Shown here: one piece after another, positions 17,545-25,516 of the stretch | Position numbering within the stretch: the first letter of the stretch is position 1 | How the letters are laid out: every line of letters starts with the position of its first letter | Assembly (NCBI RefSeq): GCF_000521505.1 | Contig: NZ_CP003915.1 | Span: 62,001 to 126,000, forward strand | DNA: 64,000 nt | Source: Advenella mimigardefordensis DPN7 | GTDB lineage: Bacteria; Pseudomonadota; Gammaproteobacteria; Burkholderiales; Burkholderiaceae_B | Direction of reading: 5' to 3' | The notes under the pieces: model-generated | What the model was told of the DNA's origin: nothing | The model's database searches: none | Seen by the model: only the letters and a program-made list of their open reading frames with translations | Made by a program: the position numbers and the translations under genes

Positions 17545-18156
17545 GTGCTGTCACACAAGCAAAGAGGACTGCGCCGTTGTCTTATCACGGCCGTCATGTT
17601 GACAGGCCTGTGTACATTGTTGCCTGCTGTATGGGCGGTTGGCAAGGCCTCGGTCCTTGAACAACCGTATCCCTATGTGGTGGTCGAACAGGACCTGAAG
17701 GATGTCCTGCTTGAGCTTGGCCGCAATCTGGGCATTGCAACACAGATTACCAAACCGGTGCGCGGTGTGGTGCGCGGCGGAACGCAACCGAATGAGACGG
17801 CAGACGGGTTTCTGCGCCGCCTGGGGGCAGCGCATGATCTGGTCTGGTTTCTGGATCACGATACTCTGGTCGTGTCCACGCAGCAGGAGAATAAAACCGA
17901 AAGTGTTTCGGTGACGCATCTGGACACAGAACGGCGGCGCCAGATCGCACAGGAATGGTCCGGCAAAGGGGCGGGCGTGCATGTGACGCTGGATGAGCGT
18001 TCGGGCAGGCTGCTTGTGACCGGACCGGCCAGCTTTCAGGAGCGTATTGCATCTGCGCTTGCCGTTGTGCAAAAGGCACCGACACCGCGCAGTGGTATGG
18101 GCGTGACGGTTTTCCGTGGCAGCTCCAGCCCGCAGGAAGTGATGGTCCCTCGTTGA
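17545..18156 (+). CDS. sctC1: T3SS secretin N-terminal subunit (RhcC1/NolW-like)
   Basis: 203 aa. Signal peptide (residues 1-32, ending LPAVWAV), then an N0-type domain (YVVVEQDLKDVLLELGRNLGI, PVRGVV, FLRRLGAAHDLVWFLDHDTLVVS) and an N1-like KH fold (VHVTLDERSGRLLVTGPA). It stops before any pore-forming secretin domain: this is the small half of the split secretin known from rhizobial T3SS. The pore half is at 30765. Start is GTG, preceded by GGAGAG. First gene of the main T3SS operon. It should act in the periplasm as the ring that docks SctD/SctJ to the outer-membrane pore. Confidence 0.8.
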   Translation: MLSHKQRGLRRCLITAVMLTGLCTLLPAVWAVGKASVLEQPYPYVVVEQDLKDVLLELGRNLGIATQITKPVRGVVRGGTQPNETADGFLRRLGAAHDLVWFLDHDTLVVSTQQENKTESVSVTHLDTERRRQIAQEWSGKGAGVHVTLDERSGRLLVTGPASFQERIASALAVVQKAPTPRSGMGVTVFRGSSSPQEVMVPR

Positions 18157-18206
18157 ATTTGAAGCCCGGGCGAACCGCCTGATTTTGCAGTATAGGAGAA
18201 CAGAAA

Positions 18207-18413
18207 ATGTCGATCGATCCAGTAAATGCAGCAGTAACTGACACCATTCCGGAAGGCAAATCATTCGAAGATGCCGTGCAAGTGGCTAAGGATACCCCGG
18301 ACTCCTCTGCGGAGGCTGATCAGGTCTTCGAGAAAGGCATTGGCATGATGATGCAAACCGTGCTGTCTCCACGCATGAATGAAATTCTCAGCGAGGCGAT
18401 GTCGGACGAATAA
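18207..18413 (+). CDS. Small acidic T3SS-operon protein, possible needle/early substrate
   Basis: 68 aa, no signal peptide, acidic and helix-prone, with AGGAGA ribosome site at good spacing. The C-terminal half (FEKGIGMMMQTVLSPRMNEILSEAMSDE) looks like an amphipathic helix. Its place between the secretin half and sctI, and its size, would fit a needle or small chaperone/substrate, but I do not recognise a family. A different 54-aa gene at 26739 is the other needle candidate. Confidence 0.6.
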   Translation: MSIDPVNAAVTDTIPEGKSFEDAVQVAKDTPDSSAEADQVFEKGIGMMMQTVLSPRMNEILSEAMSDE

Positions 18414-18440
18414 GGTTCACAGGCATCGCGAAGTGAATAC

Positions 18441-18845
18441 ATGATGGAAATTCCTATTCAAGCAGGCCTTTCGGCCAACCCGATTCCGGTCGAAAGCGTC
18501 AGTCCTGTTTCGCAGAACCTGTTCGAGGCCATGGCCATGCAGGCGCGCGACCAGCAGTTCATGAATATGGGGCCGGTCGGACAAGCCCTGGCCGGGCACC
18601 TGGACACGTATCTGGAACGAACCAATACCTTTTCCGAAAGGGTCAAACAGATATCCAACGGTGAACCGGTTTATCAGGACAAGGCTGCGTCAGCACAGGC
18701 AGGTCCTGGCGCAGGCGATCAGCGGGTGATGACTGTGCTTCAGTCGCTGACGACCATGTTTGATTATTCGATTGAGACCCAGGTTGTGGTCCGCAGCGCT
18801 ACCCAGATTTCCGGCGCCGTCAATACCTTGTTGAGAGGGCAGTAA
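18441..18845 (+). CDS. sctI: T3SS inner-rod protein SctI (NolB-like position)
   Basis: 134 aa. The C-terminal segment TMFDYSIETQVVVRSATQISGAVNTLLRGQ (last 30 residues) has the amphipathic helix and ending typical of SctI/PrgJ/YscI rod proteins. The rest is polar and helix-prone, as in NolB. Position immediately before sctJ matches rhizobial nolB. The rod connects the export gate to the needle. sctJ begins at the very next base. Confidence 0.72.
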   Translation: MMEIPIQAGLSANPIPVESVSPVSQNLFEAMAMQARDQQFMNMGPVGQALAGHLDTYLERTNTFSERVKQISNGEPVYQDKAASAQAGPGAGDQRVMTVLQSLTTMFDYSIETQVVVRSATQISGAVNTLLRGQ

Positions 18846-19622
18846 GTGCAGCGTCGGTTCTGGTGGTATGTATTACGTGTGTGCGCGCTGCTGAGCGTAT
18901 TGTTGCTGCAGGCCTGCAAGGAGGATTTGTATTCCGGACTGGACGAGCGCCAGGCTAACCGGATGATTTCCGAATTGATGAAGCAGGGCATTCAGGCGGA
19001 CAGGTATGCGGTCAAGGATGGCAGCCTGACGGTGACCGTGGACGAGAATCAATTTGCCGCGGCCGTACAGGTACTGGAAGCCTCCGACCTGCCAGAGACA
19101 CACTTTGCTTCGCTGGGTGATGTCTTCAAGGGCAATGGGCTGGTTTCTTCGCCCACTCAGGAAAAGGCTCAACTGGTGTATGCGATGAGTCAGGAGCTAT
19201 CCAATACGGTTTCCAGAGTCGATGGCATTCGCACAGCGCGTGTGCATGTTGACCTACAGGACGATGACGCAAAGCGCAAAACAGGCAAACAGGCCTCTGC
19301 GGCGGTTTTCGTTCGCTACAGTCCGGACACGGATATCGAATCCCTGATTCCGAAAATAAAATCGCTGGTGTCGGGCAGTATCTCCGGATTGGACTATGAA
19401 CGTGTCTCAGTGATTCCGGTTGCTGCTGCCGAGGAAAACGGCACCTATACGCCGCGCATGACAACATGGCTGGGGGTACCGGTGCCGCAGCAAAGTGCCG
19501 GCAAACTCAGTCAGCTGGTCTTGCTGGTTTTGGTGCTGGTGGCCGTACTGGCTGCGCTCCTCACCTGGTGGTGTCTGCGCTGGCAGGCGCGCACGACAGG
19601 TGTTTTGGGTGGATCATCCTGA
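18846..19622 (+). CDS. sctJ: T3SS inner ring lipoprotein SctJ
   Basis: 258 aa YscJ/MxiJ family. Lipobox LLLQAC at residues 19-24, the characteristic KEDLYSGLDERQANRMISELMKQGI, ring-building motif region KGNGLVSSPTQEKAQLVYAMSQELSNTVSRVDGI (here quoted only in part), a C-terminal membrane helix (near 222-240) and short cytoplasmic tail. Starts with GTG directly after the sctI stop; its TGA overlaps the ATG of sctK. It forms the inner-membrane ring with SctD. Confidence 0.93.
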   Translation: MQRRFWWYVLRVCALLSVLLLQACKEDLYSGLDERQANRMISELMKQGIQADRYAVKDGSLTVTVDENQFAAAVQVLEASDLPETHFASLGDVFKGNGLVSSPTQEKAQLVYAMSQELSNTVSRVDGIRTARVHVDLQDDDAKRKTGKQASAAVFVRYSPDTDIESLIPKIKSLVSGSISGLDYERVSVIPVAAAEENGTYTPRMTTWLGVPVPQQSAGKLSQLVLLVLVLVAVLAALLTWWCLRWQARTTGVLGGSS

Positions 19623-20296
19623 TGATGCAGGCAGATTTCACCGGCAGGTCCTGGGTGCAATTCCAGGACAACCCGCTACCGGGTGTGCATATGGATTATC
19701 TGGCCGGTAGTCTGAGTCCCCTGACCATCGTGCAAGAGGATGTATTCAGAAAGGCGGTCGATGAAACGCGTGAACGCGCGCGGTTCATCGCGCTGCTGCA
19801 ACAACACTATTCGTTGACTGCGTTGTCTGGCTTGCAGCCGGTGAATGACGAAGATGCGTATCTCGCTGCCCTGAGTGTTCAGCAATGGCGATGGCTGGCC
19901 AGGGTCTGCGGCATTGTGTATTGGTCCGGAGCGCTTGCTCGCGTGGTGCAGACGCCGGCCCTGCGGGTGCTGGATGCGCAGTTGGGAGACAACTGGTGGC
20001 AGTGGGTTCAGGCGGGCCTGAGCGAAGCGAGTGATCATGTTCCATTGCAGGAGGTGTCTGCCGGCGCAAATCCGCCTGAACAATGGGCGATGCGTATTGG
20101 GCATTCCGGATCGGCGCTGTTGCGCGCATGGCAGGATACGCTGGATTCGGAACTGGCAGCCTGGGTGAGATTAAAAGAGAGCACCAATACTGATCAGCAG
20201 GAATGGATAGAGCCACCAGGCTTGAATGCAGGCGGGCCCGACATCGTCAGGCGCGTATCCGGCATATTGATGCAACAGGCTGCGCTAACATCATGA
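19622..20296 (+). CDS. sctK: T3SS sorting-platform protein SctK (NolU-like)
   Basis: 224 aa cytosolic protein. Sequence conservation is low in this family; the call rests on gene order (between sctJ and sctL, as nolU in rhizobia), length, and the helical pattern rich in Trp and Leu (VQQWRWLARVCGIVYW, NWWQWVQAGLSE). Starts at ATG 19622 within the TGATG overlap with sctJ; an upstream extension would lie wholly inside sctJ. It overlaps sctL by 4 bases. Expected to link SctQ pods to the SctD ring. Confidence 0.72.
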   Translation: MMQADFTGRSWVQFQDNPLPGVHMDYLAGSLSPLTIVQEDVFRKAVDETRERARFIALLQQHYSLTALSGLQPVNDEDAYLAALSVQQWRWLARVCGIVYWSGALARVVQTPALRVLDAQLGDNWWQWVQAGLSEASDHVPLQEVSAGANPPEQWAMRIGHSGSALLRAWQDTLDSELAAWVRLKESTNTDQQEWIEPPGLNAGGPDIVRRVSGILMQQAALTS

Positions 20297-20898
20297 GCAA
20301 TACTGAAATGTCTCATAAAGACGCGACTATTTTGCGTGCCGACAGTGTGGCGGCGTGGCGCGAGGGCGAGCGCCACCTTGAACAGGCGACGCAGGATGTC
20401 GCCGCGCTGAAAAAACTGGCACAGGAGGACGCGGTCCGTGAGCGTGAACGTGGCTGGCAGGCTGGCTTTGATGAGGGGCGTCAGGCTGGTCTGGAGGAGG
20501 CAGCGCGATTGGCCCGGCAGTTGACGGCTGAGCATGATGCCTATCTGGATGGGCTGACATCGCAGCTCGCATCGGCCATTGATGCTTCTGTCAAAAAAAT
20601 CCTGGCGGGACTGGATGATGCCGAACTGATTGCAGCGCTTGCCCGCAAGGCGATTGAGGACATGCAGGCGCTCAATACGATTGTGTTGCGCGTTCCGCCG
20701 GCCATGGTCAATGCGCTGCAGGCTAAACAGCTGTGCTTCAAAGGAAAGCCATTGCCTGTCCGTGCCGATGATTCGCTTCTTAATGACATGTGTTATATGG
20801 ATACGCCGCTGGGCACGGTGCAACTGACGGCGCAGACGCAATGGGCGCGCATCTTCAGCACGCTGAGTCCGGCGCAGGAGGTGACGGATGCAGACTGA
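20293..20898 (+). CDS. sctL: T3SS ATPase regulator/stator SctL (NolV-like)
   Basis: 201 aa, FliH/YscL family. A long charged helix (residues 20-80, including WQAGFDEGRQAGLEEAARLARQL) followed by a more globular C-terminal region with VLRVPPAMVNAL. It controls SctN and links it to the SctQ/SctK platform. Start is ATG 20293 overlapping sctK (ATGA); the tail overlaps sctN by 11 bases. Confidence 0.85.
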   Translation: MSNTEMSHKDATILRADSVAAWREGERHLEQATQDVAALKKLAQEDAVRERERGWQAGFDEGRQAGLEEAARLARQLTAEHDAYLDGLTSQLASAIDASVKKILAGLDDAELIAALARKAIEDMQALNTIVLRVPPAMVNALQAKQLCFKGKPLPVRADDSLLNDMCYMDTPLGTVQLTAQTQWARIFSTLSPAQEVTDAD

Positions 20899-22231
20899 AT
20901 CCGTTGCCGTGCAGAGGGATCCCATCGCGCCCATACTGGCTGCGATCGCGCAGGCAGACAGCCGTCCCTATCAGGGCAAGGTCCTGGAAGTGCGCGGACT
21001 GTCTGTGCGCGCATGGCTGCCCGGCGCACGCCTGGGCGAATATGGCTTTATCGAACCGTTGCTGGGTCAGCAGCAGCCGGTGCCGGTAGAAGTAGTCGGC
21101 TTTGAAGATGACCATGCGTGGCTCTCGCCGATGGCGGCCATCAGCGGGGTGAGTGCCGGCAGTCCGGTTTACCGGACCGGCAGTGCCTTTTCGATTGGCG
21201 TGGGTAAGGGCTTGCTGGGCAGCATTATTGATGCCTTCGGGCGACATCTGGATGCTCGTAAGCCACAGAACACCGCCGACTTTGTGTTGCGACCGGTCAA
21301 TGTGGCTGCGCCGTCGGCCATTCATCGACAGCGTATCCGCAAGCCGCTTGCGCTGGGTGTGCGCGCGATCGACGGCTTGCTGACGGTTGGTCAGGGCCAG
21401 CGCATCAGCATTCAGGGTGAAGCGGGTGCGGGCAAATCGTCCCTGCTGGCTTCAATCCTGGCCGGCACGCAGGCCGATGTGATTGTGCTTGCGCTGATTG
21501 GCGAACGTGGCCGCGAAGTTCGGGAATGGGCCGAAGAGGCCATGACACCGGAGATCCGCTCGCGCACCGTGATGGTTGTTTCAACGTCTGATCGGCCGGC
21601 CATGGAACGCGTGAAAGCGGCGGCGACGGCCACCTGTGTGGCCGAATATTTTCGTGATGCCGGGCAGCATGTCCTATTGCTGGTCGATAGCGTGACGCGA
21701 TATGCGCGGGCCTGGCGTGAGATTGGCCTGGCCGCGGGCGAGCCGCCTACGCGCCGGGGTTTTCCTCCGTCGATGTTTGCTGCGCTGCCCGGATTACTGG
21801 AACGGGCCGGACCGGGTGTCAGGGGAAGTATTACCGGCATCTATACCCTGCTGACGGAAGGCGACGGCGAGGCCGATCCGGTTACCGAAGAGGTGACGTC
21901 GATTGTAGACGGGCATATTGTGCTGGATGCGCAACTGGCTCGCCGCAACCGCTTTCCTGCGATTGATATTCTTCGGAGTCGCAGCCGGCTGATGGACAAA
22001 ATTGTATCGGTGCGACACCTGCAGGCTGCGGTGGCGGTGCGCGAATCCATGGCCCGCTATCGCGAGGTGGAACTGCTGATGCGCCTGGGCGAATATAAGG
22101 TTGGAGCCGAACCGAAAACGGATCGTGCGATTGAACAGCACGAAGCGATTGAGCGCTTTCTGTGCCAGGATATCAACGATGTTTCCCGGTATGCCGAGAC
22201 AGAACATCTACTGTGGAGGCTGCTCGATTGA
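20888..22231 (+). CDS. sctN: T3SS ATPase SctN
   Basis: 447 aa, F1-beta-like. Walker A GEAGAGKSSL near residue 177, catalytic Glu region ALIGERGREVREW, Walker B HVLLLVDSVTRYARAWRE near 260, the Arg finger region and LAAGEPPTRRGFPPSMFA loop typical of T3SS/flagellar ATPases. It lacks any F1-specific features. Hexamerises at the base of the export gate and unfolds substrates. Its stop overlaps the TTG start of sctO. Confidence 0.96.
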   Translation: MQTESVAVQRDPIAPILAAIAQADSRPYQGKVLEVRGLSVRAWLPGARLGEYGFIEPLLGQQQPVPVEVVGFEDDHAWLSPMAAISGVSAGSPVYRTGSAFSIGVGKGLLGSIIDAFGRHLDARKPQNTADFVLRPVNVAAPSAIHRQRIRKPLALGVRAIDGLLTVGQGQRISIQGEAGAGKSSLLASILAGTQADVIVLALIGERGREVREWAEEAMTPEIRSRTVMVVSTSDRPAMERVKAAATATCVAEYFRDAGQHVLLLVDSVTRYARAWREIGLAAGEPPTRRGFPPSMFAALPGLLERAGPGVRGSITGIYTLLTEGDGEADPVTEEVTSIVDGHIVLDAQLARRNRFPAIDILRSRSRLMDKIVSVRHLQAAVAVRESMARYREVELLMRLGEYKVGAEPKTDRAIEQHEAIERFLCQDINDVSRYAETEHLLWRLLD

Positions 22232-22710
22232 ATACGGATCTGAAGAATCTGCGTGCGCTCAGAGCGGTGCGCGCCCGTCGTGAAGAGCGTACTGCCGGGT
22301 TGCGTGCGCGTTATGCACGTGAATGTGAGCAGATCCGTCAGCAGCACGACGAGGCCCGGCGTGCATCGGAGCGTTTCAGGCAGGACGTGGGTCAGCAGCA
22401 AATAGGCCGCTGGCAGACCTTGTTCAGCGCCGCTTTCAACGATGTCGCTGTTCTGCAGGCCTGCCAGCAGGATATTGCGGATGCGGCCGCCATCGTGCGG
22501 GCCGACCAACAGGTGGCGCAATTGCAGGACAGAGTGAATCAGGCCGCCGGGCAATTGCAGCAGGCCACTGCTGCGCATGCTGCCGCCACGCGCAAGCTGG
22601 AAGCGGCCAGTCATTTGCTGACAACGCGATATCGCGTCCACGCTGCCTGCGAGGAACGACGCAGCGAAGCGGAGCAGGAAGACATCTGGGGAGCGCACCA
22701 TTCTGCCTGA
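22228..22710 (+). CDS. sctO: T3SS central stalk SctO (YscO/HrpO-like)
   Basis: 160 aa, almost entirely charged coiled coil (LKNLRALRAVRARREERTA; then long Gln/Ala-rich heptads), which is the SctO/FliJ signature. The start is TTG 22228 inside the sctN stop overlap (TTGA); no ATG exists in the right place. It docks into the centre of the SctN hexamer. Confidence 0.8.
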   Translation: MNTDLKNLRALRAVRARREERTAGLRARYARECEQIRQQHDEARRASERFRQDVGQQQIGRWQTLFSAAFNDVAVLQACQQDIADAAAIVRADQQVAQLQDRVNQAAGQLQQATAAHAAATRKLEAASHLLTTRYRVHAACEERRSEAEQEDIWGAHHSA

Positions 22711-22747
22711 ACCCACTCCACAGCAAATAACAGCGCTATGGCCGCTG

Positions 22748-23749
22748 TTGCCCGAATATAGCCGTTCAGCACATGCCTGGCCCGCCAGCGGGCAGCGGCT
22801 GCTGGCGCCACTGGCATTCCGGGTATTGAACCAGGATGCGGCGCTCAGTGTGGCACCTGTCGCCGCCGATGAACCATTGCCGTCGGGCAGTGTTAGCCTG
22901 GCGTTGAGCGATCATGGTGAGCAATTGTATGTCCAAGGCCATTGGTTAAACGAGTTGTGCGGGCTTGCCGGACTGGCCGGTCCGGCCAACGCCGACTGGT
23001 CGCAGGTCTCGCCAGCGCAGCGGCAGTTTGTTGTGGGGTGGTTGCTGGATGATCTGTTCAGCAGGCTGGAGACGTTGCTGGATCGTGAACTGGCTCCGTC
23101 CGAAAGCGGTGGTCTCAGTTCCTCTGGTGACTGGCGCCGTTTTGAATTGGGACGTATGGCCAGTACGGCTGCAGCGCCGCCGGTTATGTGGCTGGATCTG
23201 CCGCAAATCGTGGCGGCTCGCCTGGAGCGTGCATTGCTGCACAAGGCCGATGCGTTCTGGCTGCAGGTGCCGTTTACAGCCAGTTTGCAGGCCGGCCATC
23301 AGACATTGCGGCTGAAGCAACTGGCGTCGCTGGCGCCTGGCGACATTGTGCTGTTAAACCGGCCCCTGCAGGATCTGCAATTGGTGGTGTCGTCATGCCT
23401 GCTGGCGGACGTGCGCACCGATGCAAAGGGCGATGTCCTGGTTAGCGCCTGGTACTTAGACGAAAGAAGAGAGAGATCTGTGGAATCCATTCATACTCAG
23501 GAAGACGTCGACGAAGTCGATGTGCTCGACAATTTGACGGTGCAGCTCGTATGCGAAGTGGGCCGCCAGTCCATGACGCTGGCAGAACTCAAAACGCTGC
23601 AGCCTGGTTCGGTCCTGTCGATGGAGCGCGGCGCTCAGCAGGCTGTGGATTTGCTCATAAATGGTGCCAGGGTCGGGCAGGGCGAACTGGTCCGGCTGGA
23701 CGACGCCCTGGGCGTCCGAATTATTCGCCTGGCTAAATCGCATGGGTGA
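22748..23749 (+). CDS. sctQ: T3SS C-ring/sorting-platform protein SctQ
   Basis: 333 aa as annotated from TTG 22748. The C-terminal SpoA domain is clear (about residues 258-330: VLDNLTVQLVCEVGRQSMTL, TLQPGSVLSMERG, INGARVGQGELVRLDDALGVRI). The N-terminal two thirds are weakly conserved, as usual. The true start is uncertain: the frame is open upstream and a strong GGGGAG lies before ATT 22700 and CTG 22703, which would overlap sctO; TTG 22748 has no clear ribosome site. It ends 8 bases into sctR. Confidence 0.86.
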   Translation: MPEYSRSAHAWPASGQRLLAPLAFRVLNQDAALSVAPVAADEPLPSGSVSLALSDHGEQLYVQGHWLNELCGLAGLAGPANADWSQVSPAQRQFVVGWLLDDLFSRLETLLDRELAPSESGGLSSSGDWRRFELGRMASTAAAPPVMWLDLPQIVAARLERALLHKADAFWLQVPFTASLQAGHQTLRLKQLASLAPGDIVLLNRPLQDLQLVVSSCLLADVRTDAKGDVLVSAWYLDERRERSVESIHTQEDVDEVDVLDNLTVQLVCEVGRQSMTLAELKTLQPGSVLSMERGAQQAVDLLINGARVGQGELVRLDDALGVRIIRLAKSHG

Positions 23750-24401
23750 GCATCAGTCCAACCTGGCCCTGATCATTCTGCTGGTGGCAACGGTCGGCCT
23801 GATTCCTCTGGCCATCGTTACCATGACTGGTTTTCTGAAAATTGCGGTTGTGCTATTTTTGATTCGCAATGCGCTGGGTGTGCAGCAGACCCCGCCGAAT
23901 CTGGTGCTTTACGGTATTGCGCTGATTCTGGCGACCTATGTGACTGCGCCGCTGATCGGTGAAATTGGCTATCAGTTTCAGAATACCCCCGTCCAGTTGA
24001 ATTCAGTCGAGGATTTGAAAGATATTTCGGAACGGGTGCGTGTTCCTTTGCAGGCTCATCTGGCCAAGTACGCCACCATGGAGGAGCGCGAGTTCTTTTT
24101 GAGTGCCACAGAAGGTCTGTGGTCCGAGCAGGCGCGGCAGAATCTGCGCAATGACGATCTGGTGGTGCTGGTGCCTGCCTTTGTCGGCTCGGAACTGGCG
24201 CGTGCATTCGAAATCGGCTTTCTGCTTTACATTCCGTTTCTGATCATCGACCTGATTGTGTCCAATCTGCTGATGGCAATGGGCATGATGATGGTATCAC
24301 CCACGCTGATATCCGTGCCGCTGAAGATTTTCCTGTTTGTTGTGGTCGACGGTTGGTCGAGATTGATGCATGGACTGATCTCAAGCTATGGAGGAGGATA
24401 A
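23742..24401 (+). CDS. sctR: T3SS export gate protein SctR
   Basis: 219 aa, FliP/YscR family. Four membrane helices; conserved FLKIAVVLFLIRNALGVQQTPPN, and late VPAFVGSELARAFEIGFLLYIPF and MGMMMVSP. Start at ATG 23742 overlapping sctQ; upstream extension would be within sctQ. No cleavable signal. With SctS and SctT it builds the helical export gate in the inner membrane. Confidence 0.96.
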   Translation: MGEHQSNLALIILLVATVGLIPLAIVTMTGFLKIAVVLFLIRNALGVQQTPPNLVLYGIALILATYVTAPLIGEIGYQFQNTPVQLNSVEDLKDISERVRVPLQAHLAKYATMEEREFFLSATEGLWSEQARQNLRNDDLVVLVPAFVGSELARAFEIGFLLYIPFLIIDLIVSNLLMAMGMMMVSPTLISVPLKIFLFVVVDGWSRLMHGLISSYGGG

Positions 24402-24404
24402 CGA

Positions 24405-24674
24405 TTGGATAAGGCGCTGATTGTTTCCCTGGTGCAAAAAGCACTGATGGTTGTACTGATGTTGTCGGCTCCAGCGCTGATTATCGCGATTGTCATCGGC
24501 CTGGGGGTTGGCCTGTTGCAGGCGTTAACGCAGATACAGGATCAGACGCTGCCGCAGGCAGTCAAACTGGTCGCCGTTCTGTGTTTGCTGATTTTTGTTC
24601 TGCCTATGCTTGCCGGGCAGGTTTCAAGCCTGGCCGACCAGGTGCTTGCAGGCTTTCCCATATGGACACGCTAG
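24405..24674 (+). CDS. sctS: T3SS export gate protein SctS
   Basis: 89 aa, FliQ/YscS family, two membrane helices, with GLGVGLLQALTQIQDQTLPQAVKL between them. Start is TTG 24405 with GAGGAGG 8 bases upstream; no ATG is available. Overlaps sctT by 13 bases. Confidence 0.95.
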   Translation: MDKALIVSLVQKALMVVLMLSAPALIIAIVIGLGVGLLQALTQIQDQTLPQAVKLVAVLCLLIFVLPMLAGQVSSLADQVLAGFPIWTR

Positions 24675-25489
24675 GCAATGTTCCTGTTTCTGCGTGGCTG
24701 ACCAACTGGTTTGAAATTGCCTATCCGGTTATTACGGCAGTGTCTCTGGCCATGTCGCGCTGCCTGGGGATGGTGCTTATTTCTCCGGTCTTCAATCGCC
24801 TGGGGATGACCGGGTTGCTGCGCTCGGCAATGGCGCTGGTCTTTGCATTGCCCGCCGTGCCCATGCTGCTGCCCATGATCATGACCGATGCCCCGCAGTT
24901 CTCGGTCCAGTTCGTGGGTATGCTGATTGTTGAGCTGTTGATTGGGATGGTGATTGGCGCCATCTACGGCATTCCTGTATGGGCGGCTGAGGCAGCGGGT
25001 GAGATGATTGATCTGCAGCGCGGCTCCACCATGTCGCAATTGCTGGACCCGCTGTCGGCCACCGAATCCAGTGTCACGGCGACGCTATTCAGTATTGTGA
25101 TTCTGGCGCTGTTTTTTCTTTCCGGCGGATTATCAGTGCTGTTAAAGGGCGTGTATGAAAGCTATGCGGTCTGGCCGGTAGGGAAACTGTATCCGATGTT
25201 CCAGGATGGCATGGGTACGGTCTTGCTCAGCCTGCTTGACCGTACCATGGAGCTGGCCGTGCGCATGGTTGCGCCCCTCATGGTTGCGATTCTGGTGGTT
25301 GACCTGCTTCTGGCCTATTTATCACGCATGGCGCCCAGTCTTCATGTATTCGATCTGTCCATGCCGGTCAAAAATATGCTCTTTGCAATTCTGATCGTGC
25401 TGTATGTGTCGTTTCTGCTGTCTGACATGCAGGGTGCATTGCTTAATCCCTTTGATCTGAGCGATTGGGTCGATGCCACCGCAGAGTAG
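24662..25489 (+). CDS. sctT: T3SS export gate protein SctT
   Basis: 275 aa, FliR/YscT family, six or more membrane helices, with GEMIDLQRGSTMSQLLDP characteristic of the family. ATG 24662 overlaps sctS. Completes the SctRST gate. Confidence 0.95.
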   Translation: MDTLGNVPVSAWLTNWFEIAYPVITAVSLAMSRCLGMVLISPVFNRLGMTGLLRSAMALVFALPAVPMLLPMIMTDAPQFSVQFVGMLIVELLIGMVIGAIYGIPVWAAEAAGEMIDLQRGSTMSQLLDPLSATESSVTATLFSIVILALFFLSGGLSVLLKGVYESYAVWPVGKLYPMFQDGMGTVLLSLLDRTMELAVRMVAPLMVAILVVDLLLAYLSRMAPSLHVFDLSMPVKNMLFAILIVLYVSFLLSDMQGALLNPFDLSDWVDATAE

Positions 25490-25516
25490 GACTAGCGTGG
25501 CAGTGAGGAGTGTCTG

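Noticed and set aside
18846..25489. Flagellar export genes rather than a T3SS
   Set aside because: A secretin, SctJ lipoprotein, SctD, SctI and a translocator accompany them and no flagellin, hook or motor genes are present.
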